Made by a program: the position numbers and the translations under genes. The notes below the pieces were generated by a model, which saw only the letters and a program-made list of their open reading frames with translations, was not told where the DNA came from and did no database searches. This document shows positions 7,637 to 16,829 of a stretch of 64,000 bases of DNA, piece by piece. Source of the DNA: Pseudomonas sp. BP8 (lineage in GTDB: Bacteria; Pseudomonadota; Gammaproteobacteria; Pseudomonadales; Pseudomonadaceae); assembly GCF_017875955.1 (NCBI RefSeq), contig NZ_JAGINK010000001.1, positions 1,836,001 to 1,900,000 of the forward strand, read 5' to 3'. Position 1 is the first letter of the stretch. Each line of letters opens with the position of its first letter.

Positions 7637-8524
7637 TCAAGGATCAGCAGGCGCTTCGCCGGCCAGATCATCGACTCGTTGGCGGGCTTGGCGCAGATAA
7701 TTCTCACGCAGTTCCGGATCGAGCCAGCGCGCATAGAACCCAGGCAGGGTGTCTCGGCGCAAAGCCGGTAACAGCGTATCGATGTGCTTGATCGCCTCGC
7801 GTCCCAGCGGCGTGTCGGAACAGGCGACATGCAGAAACTGATATTGATGGACGCCTTGGATCGGGTAGAACAGGTAGTCGTCCAGCGGTCCGCCTTGCTG
7901 CTGGACCAGATAACGCACCTCCGGCCAGTAGCCCAGTAACAATTGCAGACGCCCCAGTTGTTGCATCTGCAGCAGGTTGGCGGTTGCATCGTTGCCGTAA
8001 TGGCGGCTGAGGGCGCCTTCGGGCAGTTGGCGCAGCATTTCATCCACCTGCGCGCTGTAGCTGCGCTCGGCGACGATGCCCAGTTTGAGCTGAGTCTGCG
8101 CCAGCAGTGCCTTTAGATCGACCTGCTGGGCACTGAGGAAGGGCTCGATCATGCTCTGGTCGTGCTTGCGTACCAGCAGGCCGCTGCTCAACACGCCCAG
8201 TGTCGGCTGCGAGAAGCGAGCAAACTTGGCTCGCTCTGGCGTCCACAACAAGGTCGGGTCGCAGGTGAAGCTGGGCTCCTGCAGCATCTGGATGCCGCGT
8301 GCGCGATTGACCCGAACGACACTGTGCTCGTACTCGGGCATCTGCTCGATCAGCAGCGCCAGCATGCTGTCGATCACGCCCTGGCCTTTTTCCGGGCCTT
8401 CGAAGATGGTGAAAGGGGGCAAGTCGCGGACCAGCCACAGCAAGCGCTCCTTGGCCTCGGCCATGAGCGGTAACAGGGTGCAGATAATCAGCGAGAGGAG
8501 GAGCCGGCCGGCACGTCTGGGCAT
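7637..8524 (-). CDS. Periplasmic solute-binding-like protein (TIGR02285-type)
   Basis: 295 residues from MPRRAGRLLLSL, chosen because a signal peptide begins there (LLLSLIICTLLPLMAEAKE, cleavage near AEA). The mature protein resembles the type 2 periplasmic binding fold: LLWLVRDLPPFTIF at the start, GVIDSMLALLIEQMPEYEHSVV, and LLQMQQLGRLQLLLGYWPEV later. This family of stand-alone binding-like proteins has no assigned ligand. No transporter permease is adjacent, so a transport role is uncertain. Confidence 0.65.
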   Translation of the reverse strand: MPRRAGRLLLSLIICTLLPLMAEAKERLLWLVRDLPPFTIFEGPEKGQGVIDSMLALLIEQMPEYEHSVVRVNRARGIQMLQEPSFTCDPTLLWTPERAKFARFSQPTLGVLSSGLLVRKHDQSMIEPFLSAQQVDLKALLAQTQLKLGIVAERSYSAQVDEMLRQLPEGALSRHYGNDATANLLQMQQLGRLQLLLGYWPEVRYLVQQQGGPLDDYLFYPIQGVHQYQFLHVACSDTPLGREAIKHIDTLLPALRRDTLPGFYARWLDPELRENYLRQARQRVDDLAGEAPADP

Positions 8525-8540
8525 GAATGATGGCGCCGGC

Positions 8541-9740
8541 TCAGACCGCGCCTGCCTCGCGCAGACGGGCGATCGCAGCCGGGTCGTAGCCCAGCCCGGC
8601 AAGTACCGACTCGGTGTGCTCGCCCAGCGCAGGGCCTACCCATTCAGTGGAGCCGGGGGTGTCCGACAGCTTGGGCACGATGCCAGGCATCTTGAACGGC
8701 TTGCCGTCCGGCAGTCGGCCTTGAAGGAACATCTCACGAGCCAGGAACTGTGGGTCGCTGAACATATCTTCGGCCGAATAGATCCGGCTGGCCGGCACTT
8801 CGGCAGCGGTCAGCGCCTGCATCACCTGCTCCAGTGGCAGGCCATTGACCCAGCGGTCGATCACCCCGTACAGCTCATCGCGGCGCAGGTCGCGGCCGTC
8901 GTTGCTGGCCAGGCCTGGGTCGCTGGCCAGGTCATCACGACCAATAGCGAGCATCAAGCGTTTGAAAATCGCGTCGCCGTTGGCGCCGATCTGGACATGC
9001 TTGCCGTCGGCACTGGTATGGATGCAAGAAGGGGTGATGCCCGGCATGATGTTGCCGGTGCGCTCGCGGATGAAGCCAAACACGTCGAACTCGGGGACCA
9101 TGCTCTCCATCATGGCGAAGATCGCTTCATACAGCGCAACATCCACCACTTGCCCTTCGCCGCCGTTCACTTCGCGGTGTCGCAATGCCATCAGTGCGCC
9201 AATCACGCCCCACAAGGCCGCGATCGAGTCGCCGATGGAAATGCCGGTGCGTACCGGCGGGCGATCCTCGAAGCCGGTGATGTAGCGCAGCCCGCCCATC
9301 GACTCACCCACCGCGCCAAAGCCTGGCTGGTCTTTCATTGGCCCGGTCTGGCCGAAACCGGACAACCGCACCATGACCAGGCGCGGGTTGAGTGCATGCA
9401 GCACATCCCAACCCAGGCCGAGTTTTTCCAGCACGCCGGGGCGGAAATTCTCGATCAGAATGTCGGCCTCGGCCAGCAGCCGCTTGAGGATTTCGCGGCC
9501 CTCGTCATGCTTGAGGTTGAGGGTCAGCGATTGCTTGTTGCGGGCCTGTACGAACCACCACAGCGAGGTGCCCTCATAAAGCTTGCGCCACTTGCGCAAC
9601 GGATCGCCGCCGTCGGGCGACTCCACCTTGATCACCTCGGCGCCGAATTCGGCGCAGATGCGCGAGGCGAATGGGCCGGCGATCAGGGTACCGAGCTCGA
9701 TGACTTTGAGGCCGGCGAGGGGTTTGCTGGGCGTGGGCAT
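8541..9740 (-). CDS. CaiB/BaiF family III CoA-transferase
   Basis: 399 residues from MPTPSKPLAGLKVIELG. Moves CoA between carboxylic acids. Family features: LIAGPFASRICAEFGAEVIKVE, DGGDPLRKW, then LNLKHDEGREILKRLLAEADILIENFRPGVLEKLGL, where the Asp of EADILIENF is the expected catalytic aspartate. The substrate is not evident from sequence; family members act on carnitine, formyl/oxalyl, succinyl and dicarboxyl CoA esters. It sits 16 bp from the solute-binding-like gene on the same strand, so the two may be co-transcribed. Confidence 0.88.
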   Translation of the reverse strand: MPTPSKPLAGLKVIELGTLIAGPFASRICAEFGAEVIKVESPDGGDPLRKWRKLYEGTSLWWFVQARNKQSLTLNLKHDEGREILKRLLAEADILIENFRPGVLEKLGLGWDVLHALNPRLVMVRLSGFGQTGPMKDQPGFGAVGESMGGLRYITGFEDRPPVRTGISIGDSIAALWGVIGALMALRHREVNGGEGQVVDVALYEAIFAMMESMVPEFDVFGFIRERTGNIMPGITPSCIHTSADGKHVQIGANGDAIFKRLMLAIGRDDLASDPGLASNDGRDLRRDELYGVIDRWVNGLPLEQVMQALTAAEVPASRIYSAEDMFSDPQFLAREMFLQGRLPDGKPFKMPGIVPKLSDTPGSTEWVGPALGEHTESVLAGLGYDPAAIARLREAGAV

Positions 9741-9870
9741 GAGGCATCCGTGGCAAATGGGCGGAGGGGTGGTTTTATCATAGGTCGCCAGCGGCAGATA
9801 CTGCTGCGACGCAAGGAAGGCAGGATCAGTTAGACTGGGCGACTTTTCTCTTGCAAGAAGCCCGTTTGCC

Positions 9871-10413
9871 ATGGCCCAGCCGTCCACCACCTACAAATTC
9901 GAACTGAACCTGACCGACCTCGATCGCGGCGTGTACGAAAGCGTCAAACAGACCATCGCCCGCCATCCTTCGGAAACCGAAGAGCGCATGGCCGTTCGTC
10001 TGCTGGCCTACGCGCTCTGGTACAACGAGCATCTGTCGTTTGGCCGGGGTTTGTCGGATGTCGACGAGCCTGCCCTGTGGGAAAAGAGCCTGGATGATCG
10101 TGTCCTGCACTGGATCGAAGTCGGTCAGCCAGATGCTGATCGCCTGACCTGGTGCTCGCGTCGTACCGAACGTACCAGCCTGTTGGCCTACGGCAGCCTG
10201 CGGGTCTGGGAGACCAAGGTGGTCGGCGCGGTGAAGAATCTGAAAAACCTCAACATCGCTGCCGTACCGCAGGATGTGCTGGAAATCCTCGCCAAGGACA
10301 TGCCGCGCAGCATCAAGTGGGATGTGATGATCAGCGAAGGCACTGTGTTCGTTACCGACGACCGTGGCCAGCACGAAGTGCAGCTGCAGTGGCTGCTCGG
10401 TGAGCGTGGCTGA
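9871..10413 (+). CDS. yaeQ: YaeQ family protein
   Basis: 180 residues, full length for YaeQ. Landmarks: MAQPSTTYKFELNLTDLDRGVYES at the start (beta-hairpin), ERMAVRLLAYALWYNE, and IEVGQPDADRL, which carries acidic residues of the PD-(D/E)xK-like nuclease fold known from YaeQ structures. No activity is firmly established for the family. Divergent from the CoA-transferase with a 130-bp spacer, and 34 bp upstream of recJ. Confidence 0.9.
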   Translation: MAQPSTTYKFELNLTDLDRGVYESVKQTIARHPSETEERMAVRLLAYALWYNEHLSFGRGLSDVDEPALWEKSLDDRVLHWIEVGQPDADRLTWCSRRTERTSLLAYGSLRVWETKVVGAVKNLKNLNIAAVPQDVLEILAKDMPRSIKWDVMISEGTVFVTDDRGQHEVQLQWLLGERG

Positions 10414-10447
10414 CCTGAACCCTTATTGATTGACTGCTGAAGACCCC

Positions 10448-12157
10448 ATGCGTATCGAACCCCGCCCGCTGCCGCCAACCCTGCCGTTTCTCGGCGCCCT
10501 GCCACCCTTGCTGACTCGCCTGTACGCCGCCCGTGGCGTGCAGTCCGAGGCCGAACTGGACAAGAGCCTGGCGCGCCTGCTGCCGTTTCAACAGCTCAAG
10601 GGCATCGACGCGGCGGTCGAGCTGCTGGTTGAGGCGCTGGACCAGGGGCAACGGATCCTGATCGTCGGCGACTTCGATGCCGACGGTGCTACAGCCAGTA
10701 CCGTTGGCGTGCTTGGCCTGCGCCTTTTGGGCGCGGCCCACGTCGATTACCTGGTGCCGAACCGCTTCGAGTATGGCTATGGCCTGACCCCGGAGATCGT
10801 TGAAGTGGCACTGCAGCGTCAGCCGCAATTGTTGGTGACCGTCGATAACGGTATCTCCAGCGTGGAGGGGGTCGCGGCAGCCAAGGCTGCCGGGCTCAAG
10901 GTGCTGGTCACCGACCACCACCTGCCGGGCAACCAGTTGCCGGATGCCGATGCCATCGTCAACCCGAACCAGCCTGGCTGCGAGTTCCCGAGCAAGTCGC
11001 TGGCCGGTGTCGGGGTCATCTTCTATGTGCTGATGGCCCTGCGTGCGCGCCTGCGCAGCTTGGGCCGTTACCAGACCCAGGCGCAGCCGAACATCGGCGA
11101 GCTGCTGGACCTGGTCGCGCTGGGCAGTGTGGCCGACGTGGTGCCGCTGGATGCCAACAACCGTATCCTGGTCCACCAGGGGCTTGAGCGGATTCGCGCC
11201 GGCCGTGCCCGTGCTGGCCTCAAGGCAATTCTTGAAGTCGCCCGGCGTGATTACCAGCGCATTACCTCGACCGACCTGGGCTTCATTCTCGGCCCGCGGC
11301 TGAATGCTGCTGGACGGCTCGACGACATGAGCCTGGGAATCGAATGCCTGCTGTGTGACGACCCGGCCCTGGCGCGGGACATGGCCGAGCAGTTGGACGG
11401 CCTCAACCAGGACCGCAAATCCATCGAGCAGGGCATGCAGCGCGAAGCGCTGGCCCAGCTCAAGGACCTGCCTGTCGAGTCGATGCCCTATGGTCTGTGC
11501 CTGTTCGACGCTGATTGGCACCAAGGGGTGATCGGTATTCTCGCATCCCGGCTGAAAGAACGTTATCACCGCCCGACCATCGCTTTTGCCGATGCCGGGG
11601 AGGGCATGCTCAAGGGCTCCGCGCGGTCGGTCCCGGGCTTTCATATTCGTGATGCGCTGGATGCGGTGGCGGCGCGTCATCCGCAGCTGATCAGCAAGTT
11701 CGGCGGTCACGCGATGGCGGCGGGCTTGTCGCTGCCAGCGGAGAACTTCCCGGCGTTTGCCGAGGCGTTCGACGCAGAGACCCGGCGCCAGCTGTGTGAG
11801 GATGACCTGACTGGGCGGCTGCTGTCCGACGGCACCTTGGCGGTCGAGGAGTTTCATCTGGACCTGGCCAAGGCGCTGCGTAGCGCCGGGCCGTGGGGGC
11901 AGCACTTCCCCGAGCCACTGTTCCATGGCGTCTTCCAGCTGGTCGAGCAGCGGGTGGTCGGCGAGCGGCACCTGAAAGTGGTGCTCAAGAGCGAATGTGG
12001 GGCAGTCAGGCTGGATGGCATTGCCTTTGGCATTGACCGGGAGGTCTGGCCTAATCCGACGGTGCGTTGGGTGGAGTTGGCCTACAAACTGGATGTGAAC
12101 GAGTTTCGTGGCAATGAGAGTGTGCAGTTGATGATTGCGCATATGGAGCCGCGGTGA
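10448..12157 (+). CDS. recJ: Single-stranded-DNA exonuclease RecJ
   Basis: 569 residues from the ATG at 10448. A 5'-3' ssDNA exonuclease in RecF-pathway recombination and mismatch repair. DHH-family motifs are present in order: VGDFDADGATAS (I), DNGISSVEGV (II), VTDHHLPG (III, the DHH), and SVADVVPLD (IV). The DHHA1 part carries GSARSVPGFHIRDAL and FGGHAMAAGLSL. A C-terminal OB fold follows. Probably co-transcribed with yaeQ. Confidence 0.97.
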   Translation: MRIEPRPLPPTLPFLGALPPLLTRLYAARGVQSEAELDKSLARLLPFQQLKGIDAAVELLVEALDQGQRILIVGDFDADGATASTVGVLGLRLLGAAHVDYLVPNRFEYGYGLTPEIVEVALQRQPQLLVTVDNGISSVEGVAAAKAAGLKVLVTDHHLPGNQLPDADAIVNPNQPGCEFPSKSLAGVGVIFYVLMALRARLRSLGRYQTQAQPNIGELLDLVALGSVADVVPLDANNRILVHQGLERIRAGRARAGLKAILEVARRDYQRITSTDLGFILGPRLNAAGRLDDMSLGIECLLCDDPALARDMAEQLDGLNQDRKSIEQGMQREALAQLKDLPVESMPYGLCLFDADWHQGVIGILASRLKERYHRPTIAFADAGEGMLKGSARSVPGFHIRDALDAVAARHPQLISKFGGHAMAAGLSLPAENFPAFAEAFDAETRRQLCEDDLTGRLLSDGTLAVEEFHLDLAKALRSAGPWGQHFPEPLFHGVFQLVEQRVVGERHLKVVLKSECGAVRLDGIAFGIDREVWPNPTVRWVELAYKLDVNEFRGNESVQLMIAHMEPR

Positions 12158-12223
12158 TGCTGTCAGTGAAGGGGGGACCGGGCTGACAGGGTCTTCAACA
12201 GCGCAGGGTGTGCTGGATGTGCT

Positions 12224-12319
12224 GGCCTCTTCGCGGGGCAAGCCCGCGCCTACCGATTTGGCGCTGGCCAGACGCTTGGCGCGGTACCTGTAGGCGCGGG
12301 CTTGTCCCGCGAAGAGGTC
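12224..12319. repeat. REP pair (type A)
   Basis: Inverted GGCCTCTTCGCGGGGCAAGC and GCTTGTCCCGCGAAGAGGTC arms around a ~50-base centre. Same REP sequence as in the 3-6 kb array. It fills the gap between recJ and the next gene and could form an mRNA-stabilising or terminating hairpin. Confidence 0.85.
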
Positions 12320-12425
12320 GGCACTGGCGCAAACTGGTCTAGGCTCAAAGGAACCGGTACCAGGCCAGAGTCGCTCATGAGTGCCCGGCCCGGTCAACCA
12401 TTTGGAGTCCTTGGGAGGTACCCTC

Positions 12426-13532
12426 ATGAGCCTGTTGCTCGAGCCCTACACCCTGCGTCAGCTGACCTTGCCCAACCGCATCGCGGTCTCACCGATGTGC
12501 CAATACTCTGCCACTGACGGCCTGGCCAATGACTGGCATCTGGTGCATCTGGGCAGCCGCGCGGTGGGTGGCGCCGGCCTGGTGATCACCGAAGCCGTCG
12601 CCGTCACCGCTGACGGCCGTATTACTGCCGAAGACCTCGGCCTGTGGGACGACGTCCAGATCCCCGCGTTGCAGCGCATCACCCGGTTCATCACTGCCCA
12701 GGGCTCGGTGCCGGGCATCCAGCTGGCTCATGCCGGGCGCAAGGCCAGCACCCATCGGCCCTGGCTGGGCAAGCATGGCAGCGTCAAACCTGAGGACGGC
12801 GGTTGGCAGCCCGTTGGGCCGTCGAAGATCGCGTTCGACCCGGAACATACCCCGCCACGCGAACTGAGCTCGGACGAGATCCAGGGCGTCGTCAGCGCCT
12901 TCGTCAAATCCGCCGAGCGGGCCCTTAGCGCAGGCTTCAAGGTGGTCGAAATCCACGCTGCGCATGGCTATCTGCTGCACCAGTTCCTTTCGCCGCTGAG
13001 CAACCAGCGCCGCGATGACTACGGTAGCTGCTTCGAGAACCGCATCCGTCTGACCCTGCAAGTCACTGAAGCCGTGCGAAAAGTCTGGCCGCAAGAGCTG
13101 CCCCTGTTTGTCCGTGTGTCGGCAACCGACTGGGTGGAAGATGGCTGGAACCCGGACGAAACTGTCGAACTGGCGCGTCGCCTGCGGGTGATCGGTGTCG
13201 ACCTGATCGACGTTTCGTCGGGCGGTACTTCGGTCAACGCCGAGATCCCGACCGGCCCCGGCTACCAGACCCGTTTCGCCGAACGTGTGCGCAAGGAATC
13301 GGAGATCGCTACTGGCACCGTCGGCATGATCACCGAACCGGCCCAGGCCGAGCACATCCTGCGTACTGGCCAGGCGGATGTCATCTTCCTTGCCCGTGAG
13401 CTGCTGCGTGATCCGTATTGGCCACTGCATGCCGACGATGACCTGGGCGGTAACAAGGCGACCTGGCCGGCGCAGTACCAGCGCGCGACCAGTCGGGCCA
13501 ATCCGATTCATGAATCGGATTTGAGGGATTAG
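12426..13532 (+). CDS. NADH:flavin oxidoreductase, Old Yellow Enzyme family (XenA/YqjM-like)
   Basis: 368-residue FMN-dependent TIM barrel reducing activated C=C bonds. The ATG at 12426 follows a good GGGAGGT site. Family points: NRIAVSPMCQYSATDG with the Cys that tunes FMN in the YqjM/XenA subclass, WHLVHLGSRAVGGAGLVITE, the IQLAHAGRKAS loop, and HAAHGYLLHQFLSPLSNQR with the His/His substrate pair. XenA-type enzymes act on enones, nitroesters and nitroaromatics; the natural substrate here is unknown. Confidence 0.88.
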   Translation: MSLLLEPYTLRQLTLPNRIAVSPMCQYSATDGLANDWHLVHLGSRAVGGAGLVITEAVAVTADGRITAEDLGLWDDVQIPALQRITRFITAQGSVPGIQLAHAGRKASTHRPWLGKHGSVKPEDGGWQPVGPSKIAFDPEHTPPRELSSDEIQGVVSAFVKSAERALSAGFKVVEIHAAHGYLLHQFLSPLSNQRRDDYGSCFENRIRLTLQVTEAVRKVWPQELPLFVRVSATDWVEDGWNPDETVELARRLRVIGVDLIDVSSGGTSVNAEIPTGPGYQTRFAERVRKESEIATGTVGMITEPAQAEHILRTGQADVIFLARELLRDPYWPLHADDDLGGNKATWPAQYQRATSRANPIHESDLRD

Positions 13533-13587
13533 ATGCTCAGACGTTGTTGCTAACTGCGCTTTCGACGAGCAAATGACAGCGACGCTT

Positions 13588-13920
13588 TCAGCTACAGGCT
13601 GCCCGGCTGAGTATGTCGCTGACCCATTGGTTGATGCTCTTTTCCGCCAGCTCGGCCTTGGCTGCCACGCTGGCGTGAAGGGCAGGTTCGAGGCGTAGGC
13701 TGAGCTTGCCTGAGTAGGCTTTTTGCGGCGCTCTTCCGAGCCGCTCGCACGTCTGCAGATAGTCGTCCACTGCCTCTTCGAACGCGTTGCGTAACTCGCT
13801 GATCGACTCCCCATGAAAACCGATCACGTCGCGTATTCCAGCAACATGGCCGATCAACAACTGGTCTTCGTCACTGTATTCGATGCGAGCAGCGTAGCCG
13901 CGGTAGGTCATGACATTCAT
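13588..13920 (-). CDS. hicB: HicB-type antitoxin
   Basis: 110 residues: an N-terminal HicB-like partial RNase H fold (YRGYAARIEYSDEDQLLIGHVAGI) and a C-terminal RHH/HTH-type DNA-binding tail (GKLSLRLEPALHASVAAKAELAEKSINQWVSDIL). It neutralises HicA and probably represses its own promoter. The start overlaps the hicA stop by four bases, so it is translated after the toxin, the usual hicA-hicB order. Confidence 0.9.
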   Translation of the reverse strand: MNVMTYRGYAARIEYSDEDQLLIGHVAGIRDVIGFHGESISELRNAFEEAVDDYLQTCERLGRAPQKAYSGKLSLRLEPALHASVAAKAELAEKSINQWVSDILSRAACS

Positions 13921-14171
13921 GGTGTTACTCCTGCCTGCTCAAGGAACTGGCGAGCATCCCGCACTTGATAGGGCTTGGCGTGCCTGCCAGGGTGAGGGCG
14001 ATGAAATGTTGCGATCATGCCGTTAAGTTCGAAGCGAATGCGTGAGCCGCTGCCTTCGACGACGTATGCGCCAAGCGATACCAACAGCGACTCCAGGCGG
14101 AGCCATTCCAGCGACTTTGGCACCGGTTTTTGGAATAGCGCTTCCAGGGTACTTCGTTGATGGTTATTCAT
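13917..14171 (-). CDS. hicA: HicA-type mRNA interferase toxin
   Basis: 84-residue dsRBD-like toxin predicted to cleave mRNA in the ribosome-bound or free state. The pattern SLEWLRLESLLVSLGAYVVEGSGSRIRFELNG, split here only for description, then ATFHRPHPG is the variant HicA class with HRPHP. The His found in the GSHH motif of characterised HicA is not at the same place (GSGSR). Upstream there is no Shine-Dalgarno sequence: an operator-like palindrome abuts the ATG. Confidence 0.85.
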   Translation of the reverse strand: MNNHQRSTLEALFQKPVPKSLEWLRLESLLVSLGAYVVEGSGSRIRFELNGMIATFHRPHPGRHAKPYQVRDARQFLEQAGVTP

Positions 14172-14190
14172 GGTATCAGATTATGATACC
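14172..14190 (-). promoter_or_regulatory. hicAB operator-like palindrome and probable promoter
   Basis: GGTATCA-GATTA-TGATACC is a perfect 7-5-7 inverted repeat ending one base before the hicA ATG on the minus strand. Reading that strand, TTGAAC then 17 bases then TAATCT gives a reasonable sigma70 promoter overlapping it. HicB binding would block transcription. The start point would fall close to or at the ATG, suggesting a leaderless or near-leaderless mRNA. Confidence 0.55.
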
Positions 14191-14371
14191 GCTATGATCG
14201 GTTCAAATGTGCGACTGTAAGGAGCCGGACCGCTCCGTGTAGGATGATTCTGAAGATAACGAGGTTTAACGAAGTCCGCCTTATGCAACATCCCGAAGCA
14301 AATCCCCCCGTGGCGAACACACGGGCAAGCCTTACTCTGGGCGTTACCTTGTGCACTGTGGAGACGCATCA

Positions 14372-15076
14372 ATGAACACCCGAGGCTTGCTCGATCAACT
14401 GCTCAAATCCGGTCAGGAACTGCTCGGCAAACAGGCGGGCAAGGGCGCCGGGAGCAAGCCTGGCCTAGGCGCTGGTGGCCTTGGTGGCCTTGGCGGGCTG
14501 CTCTCGGGCGCGGGCGGGGGTGCCCTGGCCGGCAGTGCGATGGGCCTGCTGCTGGGCAACAAGAGCGCACGCAAATACGGCGGCAAGGTGCTTACCTACG
14601 GCGGCCTCGCCGCACTTGGCGTGCTGGCCTACAAAGCCTATGGCAATTGGCAGGCCGGCCAGGCCCAGGGTCAGCAGCATGAGCCACAGACGCTCGATCG
14701 GCTGCCGCCGGCGCAGGCCGAGCAGCACAGCCAGGCGGTGCTGCGAGCATTGGTTGCAGCGGCCAAGTCCGATGGCCATATCGATGCGCGTGAACGCGAG
14801 CTGATCGAGGGCGAGTTCACCCGCCTCGACAGTGATCGCGAACTGCAGCACTGGCTGCACGCCGAACTGAACAAGCCGCTCGATCCGGCAGAAGTGGCGC
14901 GTGCCGCACAGACGCCGGAAATGGCAGCCGAGATGTACCTGGCCAGCGTGATGATGGTCGACCAGGAAAACTTCATGGAGCGTAGCTACCTCGACGAACT
15001 GGCGCGACAACTGCGCCTGGATCCGGCCCTGCGTCAGGAGCTGGAAAGCCAGGTCCGGCTTGCTGCTGGCCAATAG
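14372..15076 (+). CDS. DUF533 (YebE-like, TerB fold) inner-membrane-associated protein
   Basis: 234 residues. The glycine-rich segment (about residues 33-65, GAGGLGGLGGLLSGAGGGAL) is followed by a hydrophobic stretch (VLTYGGLAALGVLAYKAYG) and then a TerB-like helical domain (LRALVAAAKSDGHIDARERELI) with an acidic pattern. YebE-type proteins are envelope-stress linked in enterics; function unknown. Standalone gene, 125 bp before wspA. Confidence 0.82.
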   Translation: MNTRGLLDQLLKSGQELLGKQAGKGAGSKPGLGAGGLGGLGGLLSGAGGGALAGSAMGLLLGNKSARKYGGKVLTYGGLAALGVLAYKAYGNWQAGQAQGQQHEPQTLDRLPPAQAEQHSQAVLRALVAAAKSDGHIDARERELIEGEFTRLDSDRELQHWLHAELNKPLDPAEVARAAQTPEMAAEMYLASVMMVDQENFMERSYLDELARQLRLDPALRQELESQVRLAAGQ

Positions 15077-15201
15077 CCCGGTACTGATTGCGCCATCAGC
15101 CAGGGACGCCTGAATCCCCTGCAATTGAGCTGCGAACGGGTGAGACGCCTAGGCTATACTTCGGCGCTTTCCCGCTCGCACTGAATTCTTGAGGGCTGAT
15201 T

Positions 15202-16824
15202 GTGAAGAACTGGACCATGCGCCAACGGATCCTGGCAAGTTTTGCCGTGATCATCGCCATCATGCTGCTGATGATCGTGGCCGCCTATTCGAGGCTGGTG
15301 GCCATCTCGACGAGCGAATCGGCGGTCGCGGCCGACGCGATTCCCGGCGTCTACTACAGCTCGATGATCCGCAGCGCCTGGGTCGACAGCTATGTCACCA
15401 GCCAGCAACTGGTTGGCCTGAGCAATCATCGCGAGATCACCAGCGCCGACATGGAGCTGTTCAAGGGCTTCGAGGATCGCCTGCGCGAGACTATGGCCAG
15501 CTATAAGGGGACCATCCGCACCAGCGATGACCAGGCCAGTTTTGATACCTTCGTCGGCATGGAACAGCGCTATGTCGAAGACATCAAGCAGGTGCTCGAG
15601 GTCTACCGGCAGAAAGACTATGCCGAAGCTCAACGGTTGATTTCCGAGGTGCTCACGCCGTCCTGGATCGAAGGCCGCAAGCACCTCAACACGGTCATCG
15701 AACGCAACCGTGAATCCGCGGACGCAGCCACCAACGAGATCGTCAGCGCCGTGGCCACGGCCAAGGGCAGCATGATCGTCTCGCTGGTACTGGCCATCAT
15801 CGCTGCGGGTATCTGTGGCCTGCTGCTGATGCGCGCCATCACCACACCCATGCAACGTATCGTCCACGCCCTCGACAAGCTGCGTTCGGGTGATCTGAGC
15901 ATGCGCCTGAACCTTGAGCGCAAGGACGAGTTCGGGGCCATCGAGACCGGCTTCAACGAAATGGCCGAGGCCCTCGCCAACCTGGTAGCCCAGGCGCAGC
16001 GCTCGTCGGTGCAGGTGACCACCTCGGTCACCGAGATTGCCGCCACCTCCAAGCAGCAGCAGGCCACCGCCACGGAAACAGCAGCCACCACCACCGAGAT
16101 TGGCGCCACCTCGCGGGAGATCGCCGCGACCTCGCGTGACCTGGTCCGGACCATGACCGAGGTCACCTCCGCCGCCGACCAGGCCTCGATTCTCGCCGGC
16201 TCCGGCCAGCAGGGCCTGGCGCGCATGGAAGAGACCATGCACCAGGTCATGGGCGCCGCCGACCTGGTCAACGCCAAGCTGGGCATCCTCAACGAGAAGG
16301 CCAGCAACATCAACCAGGTGGTAGTGACCATCGTCAAGGTTGCCGACCAGACCAACCTGCTCTCGCTCAACGCCGCCATCGAAGCCGAAAAGGCCGGCGA
16401 GTACGGCCGTGGCTTCGCCGTGGTGGCCACCGAGGTGCGCCGGCTGGCCGACCAGACTGCGGTGGCCACTTACGACATCGAACAGATGGTCCGCGAGATC
16501 CAGTCGTCGGTCTCGGCCGGGGTCATGGGCATGGACAAGTTCTCCGAAGAGGTGCGCCGCGGCATGTTCGAAGTGCAGCAGGTCGGCGAGCAGCTCAGCC
16601 AGATCATTCATCAAGTCCAGGCCCTGGCGCCGCGCGTGCTGATGGTCAACGACGGCATGCAGGCCCAGGCCACCGGCGCCGAGCAGATCAATCAGGCCCT
16701 GGCCCAGCTCAGCGATGCCAGTACCCAGACCGTCGAGTCGCTGCGCCAGGCCAGTTTCGCCATTGACGAACTGAGCCAGGTGGCGGCCGGCCTGCGTGGC
16801 GGTGTATCGCGTTTCAAAGTCTGA
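15202..16824 (+). CDS. wspA: Methyl-accepting chemotaxis-type receptor WspA
   Basis: 540-residue transducer that senses surface contact and activates the WspE kinase. TM1 (about residues 11-31) and TM2 (about 190-210) enclose a periplasmic four-helix-type ligand domain. A HAMP region ([26 protein letters not shown]) and the cytoplasmic signalling hairpin tip ([21 protein letters not shown]) follow. It starts with GTG at 15202. First gene of the seven-gene wsp operon; wspB begins 5 bp after its stop. Confidence 0.95.
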   Translation: MKNWTMRQRILASFAVIIAIMLLMIVAAYSRLVAISTSESAVAADAIPGVYYSSMIRSAWVDSYVTSQQLVGLSNHREITSADMELFKGFEDRLRETMASYKGTIRTSDDQASFDTFVGMEQRYVEDIKQVLEVYRQKDYAEAQRLISEVLTPSWIEGRKHLNTVIERNRESADAATNEIVSAVATAKGSMIVSLVLAIIAAGICGLLLMRAITTPMQRIVHALDKLRSGDLSMRLNLERKDEFGAIETGFNEMAEALANLVAQAQRSSVQVTTSVTEIAATSKQQQATATETAATTTEIGATSREIAATSRDLVRTMTEVTSAADQASILAGSGQQGLARMEETMHQVMGAADLVNAKLGILNEKASNINQVVVTIVKVADQTNLLSLNAAIEAEKAGEYGRGFAVVATEVRRLADQTAVATYDIEQMVREIQSSVSAGVMGMDKFSEEVRRGMFEVQQVGEQLSQIIHQVQALAPRVLMVNDGMQAQATGAEQINQALAQLSDASTQTVESLRQASFAIDELSQVAAGLRGGVSRFKV

Positions 16825-16829
16825 CGACG

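Noticed and set aside
8151..9833. 560-codon plus-strand frame opposite the solute-binding-like and CoA-transferase genes
   Set aside because: Antisense shadow of high-GC coding DNA; the opposite strand has clear family motifs.
10352..12427. 691-codon minus-strand frame opposite recJ
   Set aside because: Shadow of recJ, Arg/His/Gln-rich composition, no domain.
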